Positions 24,958 through 38,996 are shown, counted from the first letter of the stretch. The stretch is 64,000 bases of DNA from Circinella minor (GCA_016758965.1 JAEPRB010000016.1:186001-250000), one strand, 5' to 3'. The notes: a model not told the origin generated them from the sequence alone. Translations and numbers: made by a program.

Positions 24958-25967
24958 TTTTTATATGTAATTGAAGTCCTTTTAGATTTATGAAAAGTAA
25001 AGTAACAGGATTATTTAAAGGTCAAGTAATATAGTATTAAGACATATATACTAAATTCTTTGTTATAAAATAGGAAATCATTATAATATATAATTTATAG
25101 GTACGTAGATGAACTAAATTGTTATTTGTTCAAACCAGCTGATGCTATTTTTCACTATAACTGAAATTGATTTCATTATCAGTAACAAAGAAATAAACTG
25201 GTACCGATGCATGAGAATTAAAAAATATTCCCACTCGATAATTTCTATTAGTGATACGTACATTGAATTATATATTCTTTTTTTTTTTATTTAAAGTACG
25301 TACGTAGTAGACATTAAGTAGAGTCAAATGATTTTTAAGTATAAGTTTTTGTATAATAATTAAGTATAGCTTATAAGTATTGATGATATAATTAAGTTGG
25401 GTTCTGTTTTTTTTTTTTTTTTTTCATCCAACACCCCCACCCCCACCCCCACTCCCTACTTTTTGATTTCGTAACACAATTTCAAAATGCCGCGGATATG
25501 TTTATTCCCGTAGCATACAAAAAAAAAAAAAAAAAGTCATCACCCTTCTTTATGTATTAAGAATATGATTCTATTCTCAAGGTACAAAATCTCGTGTGAA
25601 CTTTAATTCTAGTGTTATTGTTTTGTTTTTGTTATTGTTTTTTTTTTCAGCCCTAACAAACAAATCAATAATATATCAATCCGTCAATTTCTTTATGTCA
25701 TTTGTACAAGAGAAATAAACACAGATAATCTAATTTACTGATGAGTCTACTTTGTCAAACATTCTTCTCTTCTTACTCCTTATTTTACGCTTTTTTTTTT
25801 TTCACTGATGTGTGTGTGTGTGTGAACAAATTTAAAAGTGTATTCCGAAATATATATATATATAAAAGGTGCGGGGGGGGAAGATCCAGTATCGAAATTC
25901 TCTTTTTTTTAAAAAAAATAAAATAAGTATATCATAATTCTATTTTCTGGTAAAATAGAGACACACA
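24786..25967. promoter_or_regulatory. Divergent promoter region ELP2 / MFS transporter 1
   Basis: About 1.2 kb between divergently transcribed genes, with no coding content. Long A tracts (about 24928-24956 and 25519-25535) and a C-rich block with four C-runs at 25434-25456 are the notable features. A (TG)n run lies near 25809 and a (TA)n run near 25850, about 100 bp before the transporter start. Confidence 0.45.
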
Positions 25968-28347
25968 ATGTCGACAACTCAAAAAGAGAGTTCCGAGAAA
26001 GAGGTTCAATATACTGAAGATCTTAATAAAATTACAACGAGTAGAATGAGTAATGATGATATGGCAGAGAAAGGAACAGGTCGTGATGAGTCGATTCGTT
26101 CATTTGAAGGGACAGCAGAAGAACGTGCTTATGTTCGAAAACTTAATTTTTATATATATCCATTAGTGGGTGGTATTATTTTTGTTCAGGTATCTATATA
26201 TTATATATAAAGCAGAAACTTATTTTTAAAAAACGTACGTAGTACGTAGTTGTAACAAAATTCACTATTAATATATCACTTATATTAAATACGTACGTAC
26301 AAAATTTTAGTTTTGTGATAAAGCTGCATTAAGTGTTGCTCCAGTCTTGGGTCTTAACAAAGATTTAGGATTAACAGGAACACAATTCTCAATATTGGGT
26401 TCCATGTTTTATTTAGGTCATTTAGTGTTTCAGGTATAAACGTATATTTAATTATTTAAATATTATCCACTATTCTAAAGTAATAATATATATATATTTT
26501 TTTGTTTATGTTCTTACAGATTCCAAATCAATTTATTTTACAACGCGTACCACATGCAAAATATCTTTCCACTTTATTAGTACTTTGGGGTATTGTCATG
26601 GTAAGGTTATAATTACATAAAATTAACTTTTATCTATACGTAGCAATAATTTAGGAACTTGGTAATAATTGAAACATAATTTATTTTGAAAAAAAAAAAA
26701 AAAGGGTGCTACTGGTGCTTGTAACACATTTTCTCAAGTTGCAGCTATGCGTTTCCTATTAGGATTATGTGAAGCAGCTGCCATGCCCACATTATATTTA
26801 ATTACTGCTACTCTTTATCGTCGTAAAGAACAACATATTCTTTTTGGATATATCACACTTAGTAATGGTGTAGGTGCTGCAAGTAAGAATTATTTTTTTC
26901 ATAACCTTTTTTTTTTTTAAAAAATAAAAATAAAAAATTAGAAATGATGTGTTTGACTAAGATGAATGATTTGTATTAAATATACAGTTGGCGCCTCTAT
27001 TTCCTATGGAATAGCTCATATGCAGAATGCTCATGGAATTAGTAATTGGCGATGGTTAGTTATCACATAAAATTATATATTAAAATAATACTACCTTTCC
27101 TAATTTAAGAATCATGATAATCAAATGGGGTGTACGTATTTATAGGGGTAACATTATTTTTGGAGTACTTACTGTCGCACTGGGCATTGTCTCATGGTTT
27201 GGATTAATTGATAAACCAGAACATCCATTATTAAGATTAACAGAAACTGAAAAATTGGTTGCCAAGGATAGAACCCGAGATAATGCTGTAGTGAAAAACC
27301 GAGAATTTAAATATTATCAAATGTGGGAAGCAGTAAAAGAACTTCGATTCTGGATGTTAACTATTTCTGGTAAACTCCTCAGCTTTTTTTTTTTTTTCTT
27401 GATTGGATCCATTCAATATTTTTTTTCACATCAAAATTAATCAGAAACAATGATATATCTTTTATTACGTATTATTATTATTTTTTCTAATCAGGTTTAT
27501 TGATCAGTTTACAAAATGGTGGTATGCTTGTTTTTAGCACAGTTTTTGTTCTTGGTTTAGGTTTCAGTGTATGTATTATATAACTATTCTAAGACCAAAA
27601 AAAAAAAAAAAACTCACCGGTGAACTTATAGTATGTATGTATATGTATATACTCATCTGTTTTTGTTTTTGTTTTTTTTACTTAATTAGGGAGAAGAATC
27701 ATTATTACTTCAAATTCCATCGGGTATGGCTTCAGCGCTTGGTGTATTTGTAGCTGTCTATTTAGCCCATAAAACAAAACAAATGCTTTATAGTTCCATA
27801 TTTATGCTTAGCATTGGTATTGTTGGTTTAATTATTTTATGCGCTATTCCAGAAGGTGCTATCAAACTTCTTGGTTTTTATCTTAGTTGGGCTGGTACTG
27901 GATCGTATGCTCTTGTTATTACTGTTATTGGTAATAATGTTAAAGGTTATACCAAAAAGATTTTTTATAACAGTTCCATTATGGTAGCTTATACTATTGG
28001 TAACTTTATCGGTCCTCTCATGATGGCTGAACAACAAGTGAGGAATTGCTTTTTTCTAATTATTAGCTTTTTTTTAAAAAAAAAGAAGTTGAGGAAGAAA
28101 AGACAAGTGAGAGGGTAATATAACTAATATAAATCCATGGAAATATTATATGTAGGCTCCACGTTATTTGGGTGGTGTAGGTGGATACCTTGGTGGTTTC
28201 TTTGTCGCATTATGTTGTTTGCTTATTCTTCGTATTCATGATGGTCGCATCAATCAACGTCGATTGGCCAATAAGACAATGGACGAAATAGATGTTTATT
28301 TGGATAAGACCGATAAGGAAGATGATCAGTTTATTTACAGATTATAA
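25968..28347 (+). CDS. MFS transporter, allantoate-permease (ACS/Dal5) family, 1
   Basis: Plasma-membrane 12-TM transporter predicted to import a small organic anion or nitrogen/vitamin compound; substrate unknown. It has a cytosolic Ser/Glu-rich N-terminus, then the first TM (KLNFYIYPLVGGIIFVQ) and, across an intron, FCDKAALSVAPVLGLNKDLG. The signature LGSMFYLGHLVFQ, RFLLGLCEAAAMPTLY and TLYRRKEQ correspond to TM2-TM5. The late conserved block GYTKKIFYNSSIMVAYTIGN is typical of the family. It ends DDQFIYRL-stop. About nine introns; one donor is GTTAGT (27055) and its acceptor, near 27146, gives NWRWGNIIFGVLT. First of three head-to-tail paralogues. Confidence 0.9.
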
Positions 28348-31300
28348 TATATATGAACGTTCAAGAACAATTATAAATTGTTACTATTATTTTTACCTTT
28401 ATTCATTTCATATTCCTATAAAAATAGGTCAATATTATATTACTTGTTGTTCATACGTCATCCTCATAGTATATACAATTTTTTCTTGTATTACTAAATT
28501 TGTATTTTATTATTACTATTGTATTACTATTGTATTACTTTTTTTTTTTTTTGTGAATACGTATAAACAATATTAATAAATTTTGCGCAGCTATATTTTT
28601 TGGTACGTACGTAATTTCCAATACCGTACTATATACATTATAAAAAAAACCCCACATTCATATTGTGTGACCCCTGAAGAAAGTTACACACATGAAGAAC
28701 TGGTTTAAATTTCGCACGGATCCCACCTCTAATTTTTTTTTTCCTCTCACATTTTCTTTATTTCATCACGAGTAAACATATTATTTGAAATAAACCAATA
28801 AGTTAAACTGTAAAAAATAAATAAATAGAAATCTCATAATTTTCACTTTATACTTTTTTTTGTATATATTAAAGTCATAAAGTATATTCATTGTGTGCAA
28901 AAAAAAGGGAAAAAAAAAAGAACACAATGTTGTTCTTTTTGTCTACTGGCGCTTTTTCGTAAAAAAAAAAAAGGGGGGGGGGAGGCAAGATGGAGTTATG
29001 GAATGGTTTTTTTTCACACTTTTATTAATACGTACGTACATACGTAGAAACCCATGTTCGTTCTTTTATTAAATAAATAAATAAAAATTAGATAAACGAT
29101 GGCGAGGTATATAGTATACATTTTCCTGCGAAGGCATAAAGCAAGGAATCATTAAACATGCAGCCAACGACCTCCTTGTCGATACACTTGAGCCATCCTA
29201 TCCTCTCTATACCTTATGTATTAAATAATAAATGACGTTAACAATGACAATGTTGTCATTTCATCCACCTAGTAGAAACATTATACTAGGTATACTTTTG
29301 TTTTATTTTCTAACTATTTACGCGTACGTACCTTAAAACAAGAGAAGAGGGAGGAATTTAATAGTTTTTTTTTTTTAATGAATCTCTTTTCATTATTTAA
29401 AACTTTTAAGCAGGGATATATATATATATATATATATATTATAAAGTGTTGTTGTAATAATATAAAATTGTAACACAAGTGTGAGAACAAAAGTATATTT
29501 TACCCAGATCCTGAAGTTTCGTTTCGTAAGACCCCATGAACTTTTTTTTTTATTTTTTTCAAAACTTTAATTATGGGCTATCGAGAGAGACAGGTGTTTA
29601 TTTGTAAATCGACCATGTGGTTTTGTCTCGATATATTGTATAGTTATAAAAAAGAAACCTTTTTTGCTCCAAGGAGGATTGAGTGGTGTGTACTACCATA
29701 TTATGAATGGAATTTTTTTTTTTTTTTTTTTTGGATTTTCAACAATACAATTACAGTACTTGTTTTTAGAATCATTTCTACTATATTCTTTACTTTTATT
29801 TCTCTTTTGTTATATACTGACATATCCTAATAATACAAAAAAAAAATTATCAATAGTACATCTTTACAGATATATCTTGAATTAAAATGTCAAGTAAAAA
29901 ATGAGGGTAAACAATAACATAAAAAGAGAGTCATTTATTCAACCTCACGTACGTACGGACGATGGAATAGTATTATTCTGATACAATAAATATAGTTCTC
30001 ACTTGTTATATTTCTCTTAAAAAAACCAATTGACTCATATATATATATATATATATTTGTCTGAGAATCATGTTATAGAAAACTATTTCTAATTTTGTTT
30101 CCTCTTCACATATCTGTGTATTAACAGCCGTATCATTGTTATATATATAGTATATTTCTCATAGTAATTGTTTCTCCTTTAACTTTTATTTGAATTGTTA
30201 TTGTTTTATAACTTCATTTCTTCATAATAAATCAGTTTCTCAGTAAGTAAAACAAACAAAAAAAAAAAGTTTACTAAAATAGAGTGAATGATTATTTTTA
30301 GATTGAGAGAATGTATACTCTCAATCAAAAGAACCAATGAAAAACAAAAAATTTTACCTTATTATTAAGCAGTAAAAAAGAGTTGGTCAACATATATTAA
30401 GAAAAAAAGATCTAGAACCAATTTTAGAGAAACCCCCCCATATTATGTTTGAATAAAATATTTAACTCTCTTTTGTGTATGTATGTGTGTGTGTGTGTGT
30501 GTGTTATATTTTAACATTATAAGCAACAGATCCTACTGCTATTCTTTTTCAAAGTTGCTAACATATGAAATTTAATACGTAAAATAAAACACAATTATAT
30601 TTTATAATATAACTTTGAGATTGAGAAAATTATATTATTTACGAGTAAATATGAGAAGAGGACTCTTTTGATGATTATGAAAAATAATCTTTTTTTTTTT
30701 TATTTACTTGACTTAAACGTAAGATGAAGATAGTATACGTATGCTGTAGTTTGAAAATAGTATCAGAATTCAGTAAGTTAATCTTTTTTTTCTCCTGAAT
30801 GATTGTACACCATATATAAAAAGGATACGTACCTCAAAAAAAAAGTTTCAACTGATACTTTATATATTATTACAACAACACTTTATCCTATGATATATAT
30901 AATAGGTAGGAAGAGATTTAGTTTTAAACTTTATAAAATATATTTTAGGTATAGTGTTATATATAAATAACAAAGATGTTTTTTTTTTTTATTTCTCAAA
31001 ATACAATCAAGTATTTTTCTATAGTTTCTTATTAGGGCTGGAATAAACTTTTTTTTTTTGGTTCGTGATGGATAGCTAATTTTTATAATACAAATATATA
31101 TCAATGTTTTTAACATTGATCCATCATGACAAAACTGGTTAAAAAAGGTGGATCCCCGATACATGATAATTTTTTTTTTTTATGTAACCTTAACATTCAA
31201 ATGGTAACACAATTTTTTTTTTTTTTACTTTACATATTCACACAACGTGTAATAAATAATTGGGGCAAAAAGTTTTTACCTTTTTATTAGCTTACTACGT

Positions 31301-31995
31301 AACAGCCAAAAAAAATACGAGTCATGATCACACAGGTAGAGTTCAAAAAAAAAAAGAAAGAATCCATAAGATACAAAAAAAAAGTATATTTAATTTTGTA
31401 TTTAACTCATAGTGTATAATAATAAAAAAAATAAAAAATTGTAAAAGACATGGATCTCCAAGTTGGGTTGCTGCATTATATTTTTTTTTTGTTGCTATAA
31501 TTTTTTTTTTTACACTCAGAATTGAAACCATGGTAACATTTTAAACCTTTTTTTACCCCCTAACTATTTTTTTTTTTTTGTGTGTGTGATCTCCATGTGG
31601 TAAGTAAAAAAAAAGAGAACTTTGTTCAAGGAAACACAAAATATTCTAATCAAGTTTTTTTTCTCACGAAGCATTTTTTGCATATATTTTTTTTTTTTTT
31701 TTGACAGAAAAAAAGATAAGATAAAAAGGATATTTATTTTCCTTTTTCTGATGATTTGTGTTTATATTAAATTGTAGAAAAAAAAAAGTTATATATAATC
31801 CCATCTATTGAAATAAAACTTTATAAACACAAATAAGGGAAATTTCAAAACTTTTTTTTTTTTTTTTTTTAGTGGGTGCCCGAAAAATCCATCCACTATT
31901 TTTTTTTTTTTAACATGTTGTAACACATTTCCAATGCAACACAACATTAAATGTCATTGATTCACGCAAGTACGTAAAATTTAAACTTATATCCG

Positions 31996-32028
<33 letters not shown>

Positions 32029-32904
32029 TTATAGCATAGCAACAACAAAGCTAATGTTACCCAATCATCTTTTTTTTAATATTCAATACAATAATAAAAA
32101 TCCAAACACATTGGGGAAATTATTCTCTTTTCTACGTACCTTTTTTTTTTTTCTTGATCCATACTCCCAAATGACTTATTTTCTTCGCCTCCGCATTTCC
32201 TAAATAAAAAAAAGTATAGCGGACCTAAAACAAAATATATTTTATTCTCTTAAAGTTGCTTATTTTTTTTAAGGTTTTGGAAATAACTTTAATCCCGACT
32301 TATTATCTAACAAACCTAACTCTTCTTCTTGTGCGCATTATCTTTATATATTCAATTCAAGTCATTTTTAATTAAAATAATAAAATGTAATTTTATTTTT
32401 GTTCTATAGAATGGACAATGCTTCATTATTATAATTGATATATATATATATATATTGTTTTTTAAACAATACAGAAAATCTTATTACAGTTAAAAAAAAT
32501 GACTTGTCCCGAATTAAAAAGCAGCTCCCATCCAACTTTTTTTTTTTTTAGTGTAACTATTTGAAGCATTATAATACAAAAAAAAAAACTCGGCATCCTG
32601 CCTTTCAAAAAAAAAAAAAACTTATTTTGACTCTAAAATCGAAACCAAAAACTTAATTCTAAGCAAATCCCTTTTTTTTTCCCTTTTTTTTATTTATTTA
32701 TTTTTTCTTATATATATATATATAGAAAAAACAAGAGCTTCATCATAAAGGCTCTGATTTATACTTGATAACATACCCCCATCCCTTCTTCTTGTTTTTT
32801 TTTACACCCTAGTAACCTAATAATTTACCTATTTTACTCTTTATAATTCATATATATTTATATATATATATATATATATAACAAATAATTTTAATTTATA
32901 AATA
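28348..32904. other. 4.5-kb gene-free, homopolymer-rich stretch
   Basis: No supported gene on either strand. The DNA is dominated by A/T homopolymers of 8-20 nt, (TA)n microsatellites (about 29415-29440, 30038-30056, 31995-32023, 32440-32455, 32862-32880), a (TG)n run at 30486-30504 and scattered ACGTACGT words. ORFs here encode mostly Phe/Ile/Lys/Tyr strings and are not credible. It separates two paralogous transporters that elsewhere are about 1.4 kb apart. Confidence 0.5.
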
Positions 32905-35348
32905 ATGACCGACTCAAAAACCGAATATGAAGACTCTTATATTAAAGAGGATACAAGTACAATTAATAATACAGTTATTAATGAAAAACATATAGAAGCA
33001 GAGAATACAGTTGGTTATACGATTGAAGAAAGAAGACTTGTAAGAAAACTGGATTATCTTTTCGTTATGCCATGTGTTGCTATCCTTAATTTCTTGCAGG
33101 TAATAAAAAAAAATAAGATACTATGAATTTCCAGAAAAAAAAAATTGTTAGTTGACATAATAATAATAATAATAATAATAATGTGCCATGATGTACATGT
33201 AATAGTTTTTCGATAAATCTGCTTTAAATTATTCTAGTGTACTTGGTATTAAAGAAGATACTGGTATTAGTGACTCTCAATATAGTTGGCTTGGTTCCAT
33301 TTTCTATCTCGGTTACTTACTTTTTCAGGTAAATAGATAATTTTTTTTTTAAACTTTTATCAGATTAAAAGAAAAAGAAGTATCTAATGTTGGGGGGGGG
33401 GGAGAGGGGCAATGACATACTGAATATATATGAAATACTTAACCATTTGTTTTTTCTTAGGGACCTAATTCCATTTTAATTCAACGTGTACCACTTGCGA
33501 AATACATTTCTATTTTGATTATTTTATGGGGTCTTGTCCTTACTGTTACTTCTGAAGGCAAAAATTTTTCACAATTGGTAATAATATTTTTAACTTTATA
33601 GAAAACAAGCATAAGAAAAGAAAAAAAAAAAAGAAGACAAAGATGTATTCTAGAAACTAGTCTATATATGACCAAGTAGTTTTAAAACAATAATATATAT
33701 TTTTTAGGCTGCTTTACGTTTCTTACTCGGATTTTTCGAGGCTGGTATTTATCCATGTTGTATTATGTTAATTAGTACAATGTATCGTCGTCGTGAACAA
33801 GCTGGACGTCTTGGTGTTGTTTATATTTGTAATGGTGTAGCCATGGCCTTTGGTGGTTTAATTGGTTATGGTATTGGTAATATGAATGATGTCGGTAATA
33901 AAGCACCTTGGCAATGGTAAAGTTTTTTTTTTTTTTTTTGTATAACTACATTTCAAATGTAAATTATGTAACAAGTTTCACTATTATAAATTATATACTA
34001 TGATAAAAACACGTGGTCATCATCTAAATATATATTTATAATAGGATTATGATCATTCTTGGTGTAGTTACCATAGCATTTGGTCTCATTTGTTTCTTTT
34101 GCTTGGTAGATAATCCAAGATCTCGTTTTCTTCGATTGGATGCCGAACAAGAAAAATTGGTTTCTCTTCGTTTACAAGATAATGCTGTTGTACGTACAAA
34201 AGAAATTAAAGTCAGTCATATGTGGGAAGCACTTTGTGAACCCCGTTTTTATTGCATGGTCTTTGCATCGCTGCTTGTGAATTTTCAAAATGGTGCAATG
34301 AACACGTTTAGCGCTATTATTACAAAAGGATTTGGTTTTTCGGTAATGTCTTCTTTTTTCTACTCCGCTTTTGCATAGTTATTTAATATATTGTTTTATA
34401 TAACATTTTTACGTTTTTTTTTTTTAACATCAATTGATATATATATATATATATATAGAGTTTAAATGCTATTTTACTTAGTATTCCATCCGGTGTTGTA
34501 GATTGTATTTTTATTATTGCTGCTGTATGGTATAATAGACGTTATGGTCAAACTCTTTATGTTGCCTGCTTTTTCTTGGTAATTGCCATCATCGGTCTTA
34601 TTTTATTAGTTGCCATTCCTAAACCTCAAATCAAACTCGTGGGTCTTTACTTATCTTGGGCCTATTGCGCTTCATATACTTTAATGCTCGTTTGCGTCGC
34701 TAATAATGTCTCAGGTAAAATATATATACATATACATATACATTATATTATATTATATTATATTTTTTGCATAATCATTCGATTCATGAAACAAATGATT
34801 AATTATATATATATATATAATTTCATTTTTTATTTGTCAAATACTATATACTAGGTTATACAAAAAAGATTTTCTATTCTAGTGGTATTATTATTGGTTA
34901 TACAATTGGTAATTTCGTGGGTCCTTTAATTATGGTATCCTGGCAAGTAATGTATCGTTTACACCCCACCCCCCGAAAAGAATATCAACCCAATGTATAT
35001 TATATATATATGAATAACTTATTTTAAATTATTTATTTAGGCACCATTATATCTTGGTGGTATGATTGGTTGTATGGGAGCAAATCTTGTTTCTATCTTT
35101 TTATTATTGATTGCTCGTTATTTTATGGCCAAGGTGAATCGTGAAAGACAAGCAAATATTGGTAATAATGATGCTCCACTACCTGGAACAGATGATTTAA
35201 CTGATAAAGAAGATACCAAATTTTTGTAAGTTGTCAAATATTCTCATTTTTGAAGGGGGAAAATGAATATATATACAATATATATATATATAGTATGGTA
35301 CTTACCCACGATCATTATATTTACATTATTATTAGGTACCGCTTATAA
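32905..35348 (+). CDS. MFS transporter, allantoate-permease (ACS/Dal5) family, 2
   Basis: Paralogue of the neighbours. It starts MTDSKTEYEDSYIKEDTSTI; the first TM (YLFVMPCVAILNFLQ) runs across an intron into FFDKSALNYSSVLGIKEDTG and LGSIFYLGYLLFQ. RFLLGFFEAGIYPCC and MYRRREQAGRLG follow, then a cytosolic loop beginning DNPRSRFLRLDAEQEKLVSL. The block GYTKKIFYSSGIIIGYTIGN lies near the end. The C-terminus is made by splicing: AAATTTTT at about 35225 joins a 13-nt terminal exon at 35336-35348, giving KFLYRL-stop. Without this splice an immediate TAA would give KFL-stop. The conserved YRL ending of its neighbours supports the spliced form. Substrate unknown. Confidence 0.9.
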
Positions 35349-36786
35349 TAAATTTTTGAAAATTTATTACTAATGATTAAAAAATGTACAACTAATAATA
35401 TATATATATATACATTATACACATAGAAGATTTTTTATATAACTTATTACATTCTCTTTCCACACCCTCCCCCTCCCCCCATTTTTTTTTTTACTAATCC
35501 CTTCATCAAATAAAAAACATTCGATCATTGCTAAAAAGAAACCCCACCCCCCAATTTTTTTTGGATGGTCTGTTGCCCTTTACATAACAGTTTTATTTAT
35601 GAAAACCAAAATATAAACTTGCATATTTATTTTTGTTCTTGAGACAAATAAAATGTTATTGTTGCACTAGTTTATAACATATTTATTATTTAAAGTACAA
35701 TTGAACCCTTTCTTTTCCAAAAAAAAAAAAAAAAAATTAGTTCACACACTAAAATAATAGCATGCATCCTGTCATTTGGGGTAATGCAAAAAAACCTTCT
35801 CTCTCTCATTCTCGGAATAGAATTTTCCCTGTTTTCTTATTATTTTGCTATCTAAATATTTCTTTTAAAGCTTTTTTCCCCTCCTCCTCCTCCTAATTGT
35901 TAGAGAGAGTGAGGGGGGGGGGAAACAGTTAACCGATTCTATTATATCATTTCATGCATGCATGCATTTAAATATTAAGAACTATAAAATGTATAATTGT
36001 GTCATCTCTTTTCTTTCTGTTCCCCCCCCCCAAATCGATCTTGATCATCGGATAATATTCATTTCTTACTTTTTTTTTTTTTTTTGTGTCATGTATGTAC
36101 AACATGCACTTGACCTAAAACGGAGTTTAATGGATTTTTCCTTTGAATGCATTTCATTTTTTTGGACGCTTTGACATATTAGGGTTAATCACTTGTAAAA
36201 AAAAAAATTTTTTTGTGGAAAATAAAAAAAAGTCGTCATTTTCTTAAATGATAGAGAAATTTGTTTTTTTTTTTTTGGTACGTAACAATGAAAGAAGCTT
36301 ATACACTGGATCCAAGTCGTCGGGGGGGGGGAGGGAAAAGAATTAAAAGGAGATTGAAATTAATAAAAAAAAAAAGGTAATTCTTTAAAGAGCAGGAGTG
36401 AAATGTTTTCAAAAATTGGATTATTTTTTAAAAAAGAAATATAAACGCGCACATGGCAAAAGTTTGGTATTGATGCTCCGTGTGGTTTAAAAAAAAATCG
36501 ACAGAACAAAAAAAAATTGATAAATTCTAATGAGCGCGCCCATTTTTTTTTTCCCTTTTTCTTTTTTCCCTTTACTCTCCCCCCCCCACGCTTTCTTTCC
36601 ATTTTTATTCTTTTTTCCCTTTCCTTTCCTTTTACTCTCTCTTTATTTTTTTTTATTTTTTTTTTTTGTTTCCCTCCAATTTTTTTTGTTTCAACTAAAA
36701 CATTGAATTCATACTTGGAAACAGTGTCTTTAAAAAACCCAACTTAAAAACGAGGCAAAAAAAAAAAATTAAATATCAAAACAGCA
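35349..36786. other. Intergenic between transporters 2 and 3
   Basis: Non-coding, with many pure C or G runs on the plus strand (about 35461-35480, 35544-35552, 35912-35921, 36023-36032, 36321-36331, 36580-36588) next to poly-A and poly-T tracts. The last 250 bp before the start are a long pyrimidine-rich stretch, a common feature upstream of fungal start sites. Confidence 0.4.
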
Positions 36787-38881
36787 ATGTATCACCCGAG
36801 AGTATCTACAGAAATATCTCATCATAACAATACTAGTCATAACGATATGATAGAAAAACAATCGAGTCAATCACTTTACGGTCAAAATGATTATACCAAT
36901 GATTATGGATCATCACGATATGAACATTCAATAGGTTATAGTGAAAATGATCAACCCATGTCAACTGAAGAGCGCGCACTTGTTCGTAAAATTGATTTCT
37001 TTGTCATGCCTATTATTTGTACGATTAACCTTTTACAGGTACGAACCTTTTTTTTTTTGAGATCGATAAAATCGATTTGTATCACCCAAGTTTTTTTTTT
37101 TTTTTCAAACCATTTTTATAACTTATATAATAATAACAATAACAATAATATAGTTTATTGATAAATCAACTATCAATTATGCTGGTGTAATGGGTTTTCA
37201 AAAAGACATTGGTTTAGTAGATAATCAATTTAGTTTACTAGGTTCAATTTTTTATCTAGGATACTTATTGTACCAGGTATAATATATATTATATATTATT
37301 ATTATATATAAAAAAAAATGAGGGGTTCTTTTATAGCTGACTTTTAACTTTTTTTTTTTTTTTATTAGTTACCAAATAATTATTTTTTACAACGATTTTC
37401 TGTGGGTCGATATATTGGATGTATTGTTTTTATTTGGGGTGCTATATTAGCTTGTACAGCTACTGGTACAAACTTTTCACAAATGGCTGCATTAAGATTT
37501 TTATTAGGTTTTTTTGAAGCTGGTATTTATCCGTAAGTTTTTTTTTAATTTTTTTTTTTGGGGGGGGACGAAAAAAGAAAAATTTCTAACCTTTTTTTTT
37601 TTTTTTTATTGTACAAAGATGTTTGACACTTTTAGTAAGTACATTTTATCGTCGTCATGAACAAGCTGCTCGTCTTGGTAAGTTATTTTTCTTTTTATAT
37701 AGTGTCAATTTTTTTTCTTCCAATTATTTTAATAATAGAATATTAATTTATTAGGTGCATTTTGGTTATGTAATGGTATTGCATTAATTGTTGGTGGTCT
37801 GATCAGTTATGGTATCGGTCGAATGGATGATACGAAAGGATTATATAATTGGCAATGGTATATATATATATATAAAAGGACACATTTTTTTTTTTAAAAA
37901 AAAAAATATACAGTAATACAAACCAGTGTTTTTAATATAATTATACATAATTTTTAGGATTATGATCATCCTTGGTTGTATTACATCATTTGTCGGATTA
38001 TTCAGTTTCTTTTTCTTGATCGACAATCCTAAATCACGTGCATTAAACTTGAATGCCGAACAAGAAATTCTTGTAGAAGAACGTACGCGAGATAATGCAG
38101 TGGTTCGTACGACAACCATTAAACGTGATCAAATTATAGAAGCTGTCAAAGAAGTTCGATTTTGGTGTTTTTGTATTGCTTGTTTGTTGATCAACTTGCA
38201 AAATGGTGCCATGACGATTTATAATGCACAAATTACAGAAGGTTTTGGTTTTACAGGTCTTGATTCGATTCTTTTAACCATTGGTGCGGGTGGATCGACT
38301 GTTTTATTTATTGTGTTAGGTGTTTGGTGTGTCAATAAAACACAACAAACCTTATATACTGCATGTGGTTTAATGGCAATCGATATTGTTGGATTGATCT
38401 TGTTACTTGCTATTCCAACTCCTAAAGTTAAATTAGTTGGGTTTTATATGGCTTGGTCTTATTGTGCTGCCTATGTACTTTTAGTCACTTCCATTTCAAA
38501 TAATGTTTCAGGTTATACCAAAAAGATTTTTTATAATGGTTTATTAATGGTATTTTATACATTGGGTAACTTTTGTGGACCATTAATGATGGTATCAACT
38601 CAGGTAATTATTTCGACAAGGGTGTTTTTTTTTTTTTTTTTTTCCATTAATAACTAATATATATATATATATATATTTTAAATAATTAGGCACCCAATTA
38701 TACAGGTGGTATGATAGGTTATATGTGTGCCAATGTTGTTGTCGTATGTTTATTATTAGTTGCTCGATGGCGAATGAGTATTGTTAATAAACGACGTATG
38801 ATGAAACCATCTTCTATATTAACGAATGTAGAAGATGATCTTAGTGATGTACAAGATACAAATTTCTTATATCGATTGTAA
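36787..38881 (+). CDS. MFS transporter, allantoate-permease (ACS/Dal5) family, 3
   Basis: Third tandem paralogue, closest by eye to transporter 2. Exon 1 is 36787-37038, ending IICTINLLQ; the next exon gives FIDKSTINYAGVMGFQKDIG and LGSIFYLGYLLYQ. RFLLGFFEAGIYP is split by an intron before CLTLLVSTFYRRHEQ. The loop DNPKSRALNLNAEQEILVEE precedes the C-terminal TM bundle. GYTKKIFYNGLLMVFYTLGN and the ending NFLYRL-stop match the family. The long exon 37962-38603 lacks introns present in transporter 1, indicating intron gain or loss between paralogues. Substrate unknown. Confidence 0.9.
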
Positions 38882-38996
38882 TGATATTATATATACCGGT
38901 TTTTCTTCTTTCTCTCCTCTCACACACACACACACACTCACACACTCACTCACTCACTCATGTAACAACAGTCGCCACAAAAAAAGAAAAGAAGAA

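Noticed and set aside
28292..31531. Several short ORFs in the gene desert
   Set aside because: They are translations of homopolymers and AT-rich repeats (poly-Phe, poly-Lys, Ile/Tyr strings) without domain signal.
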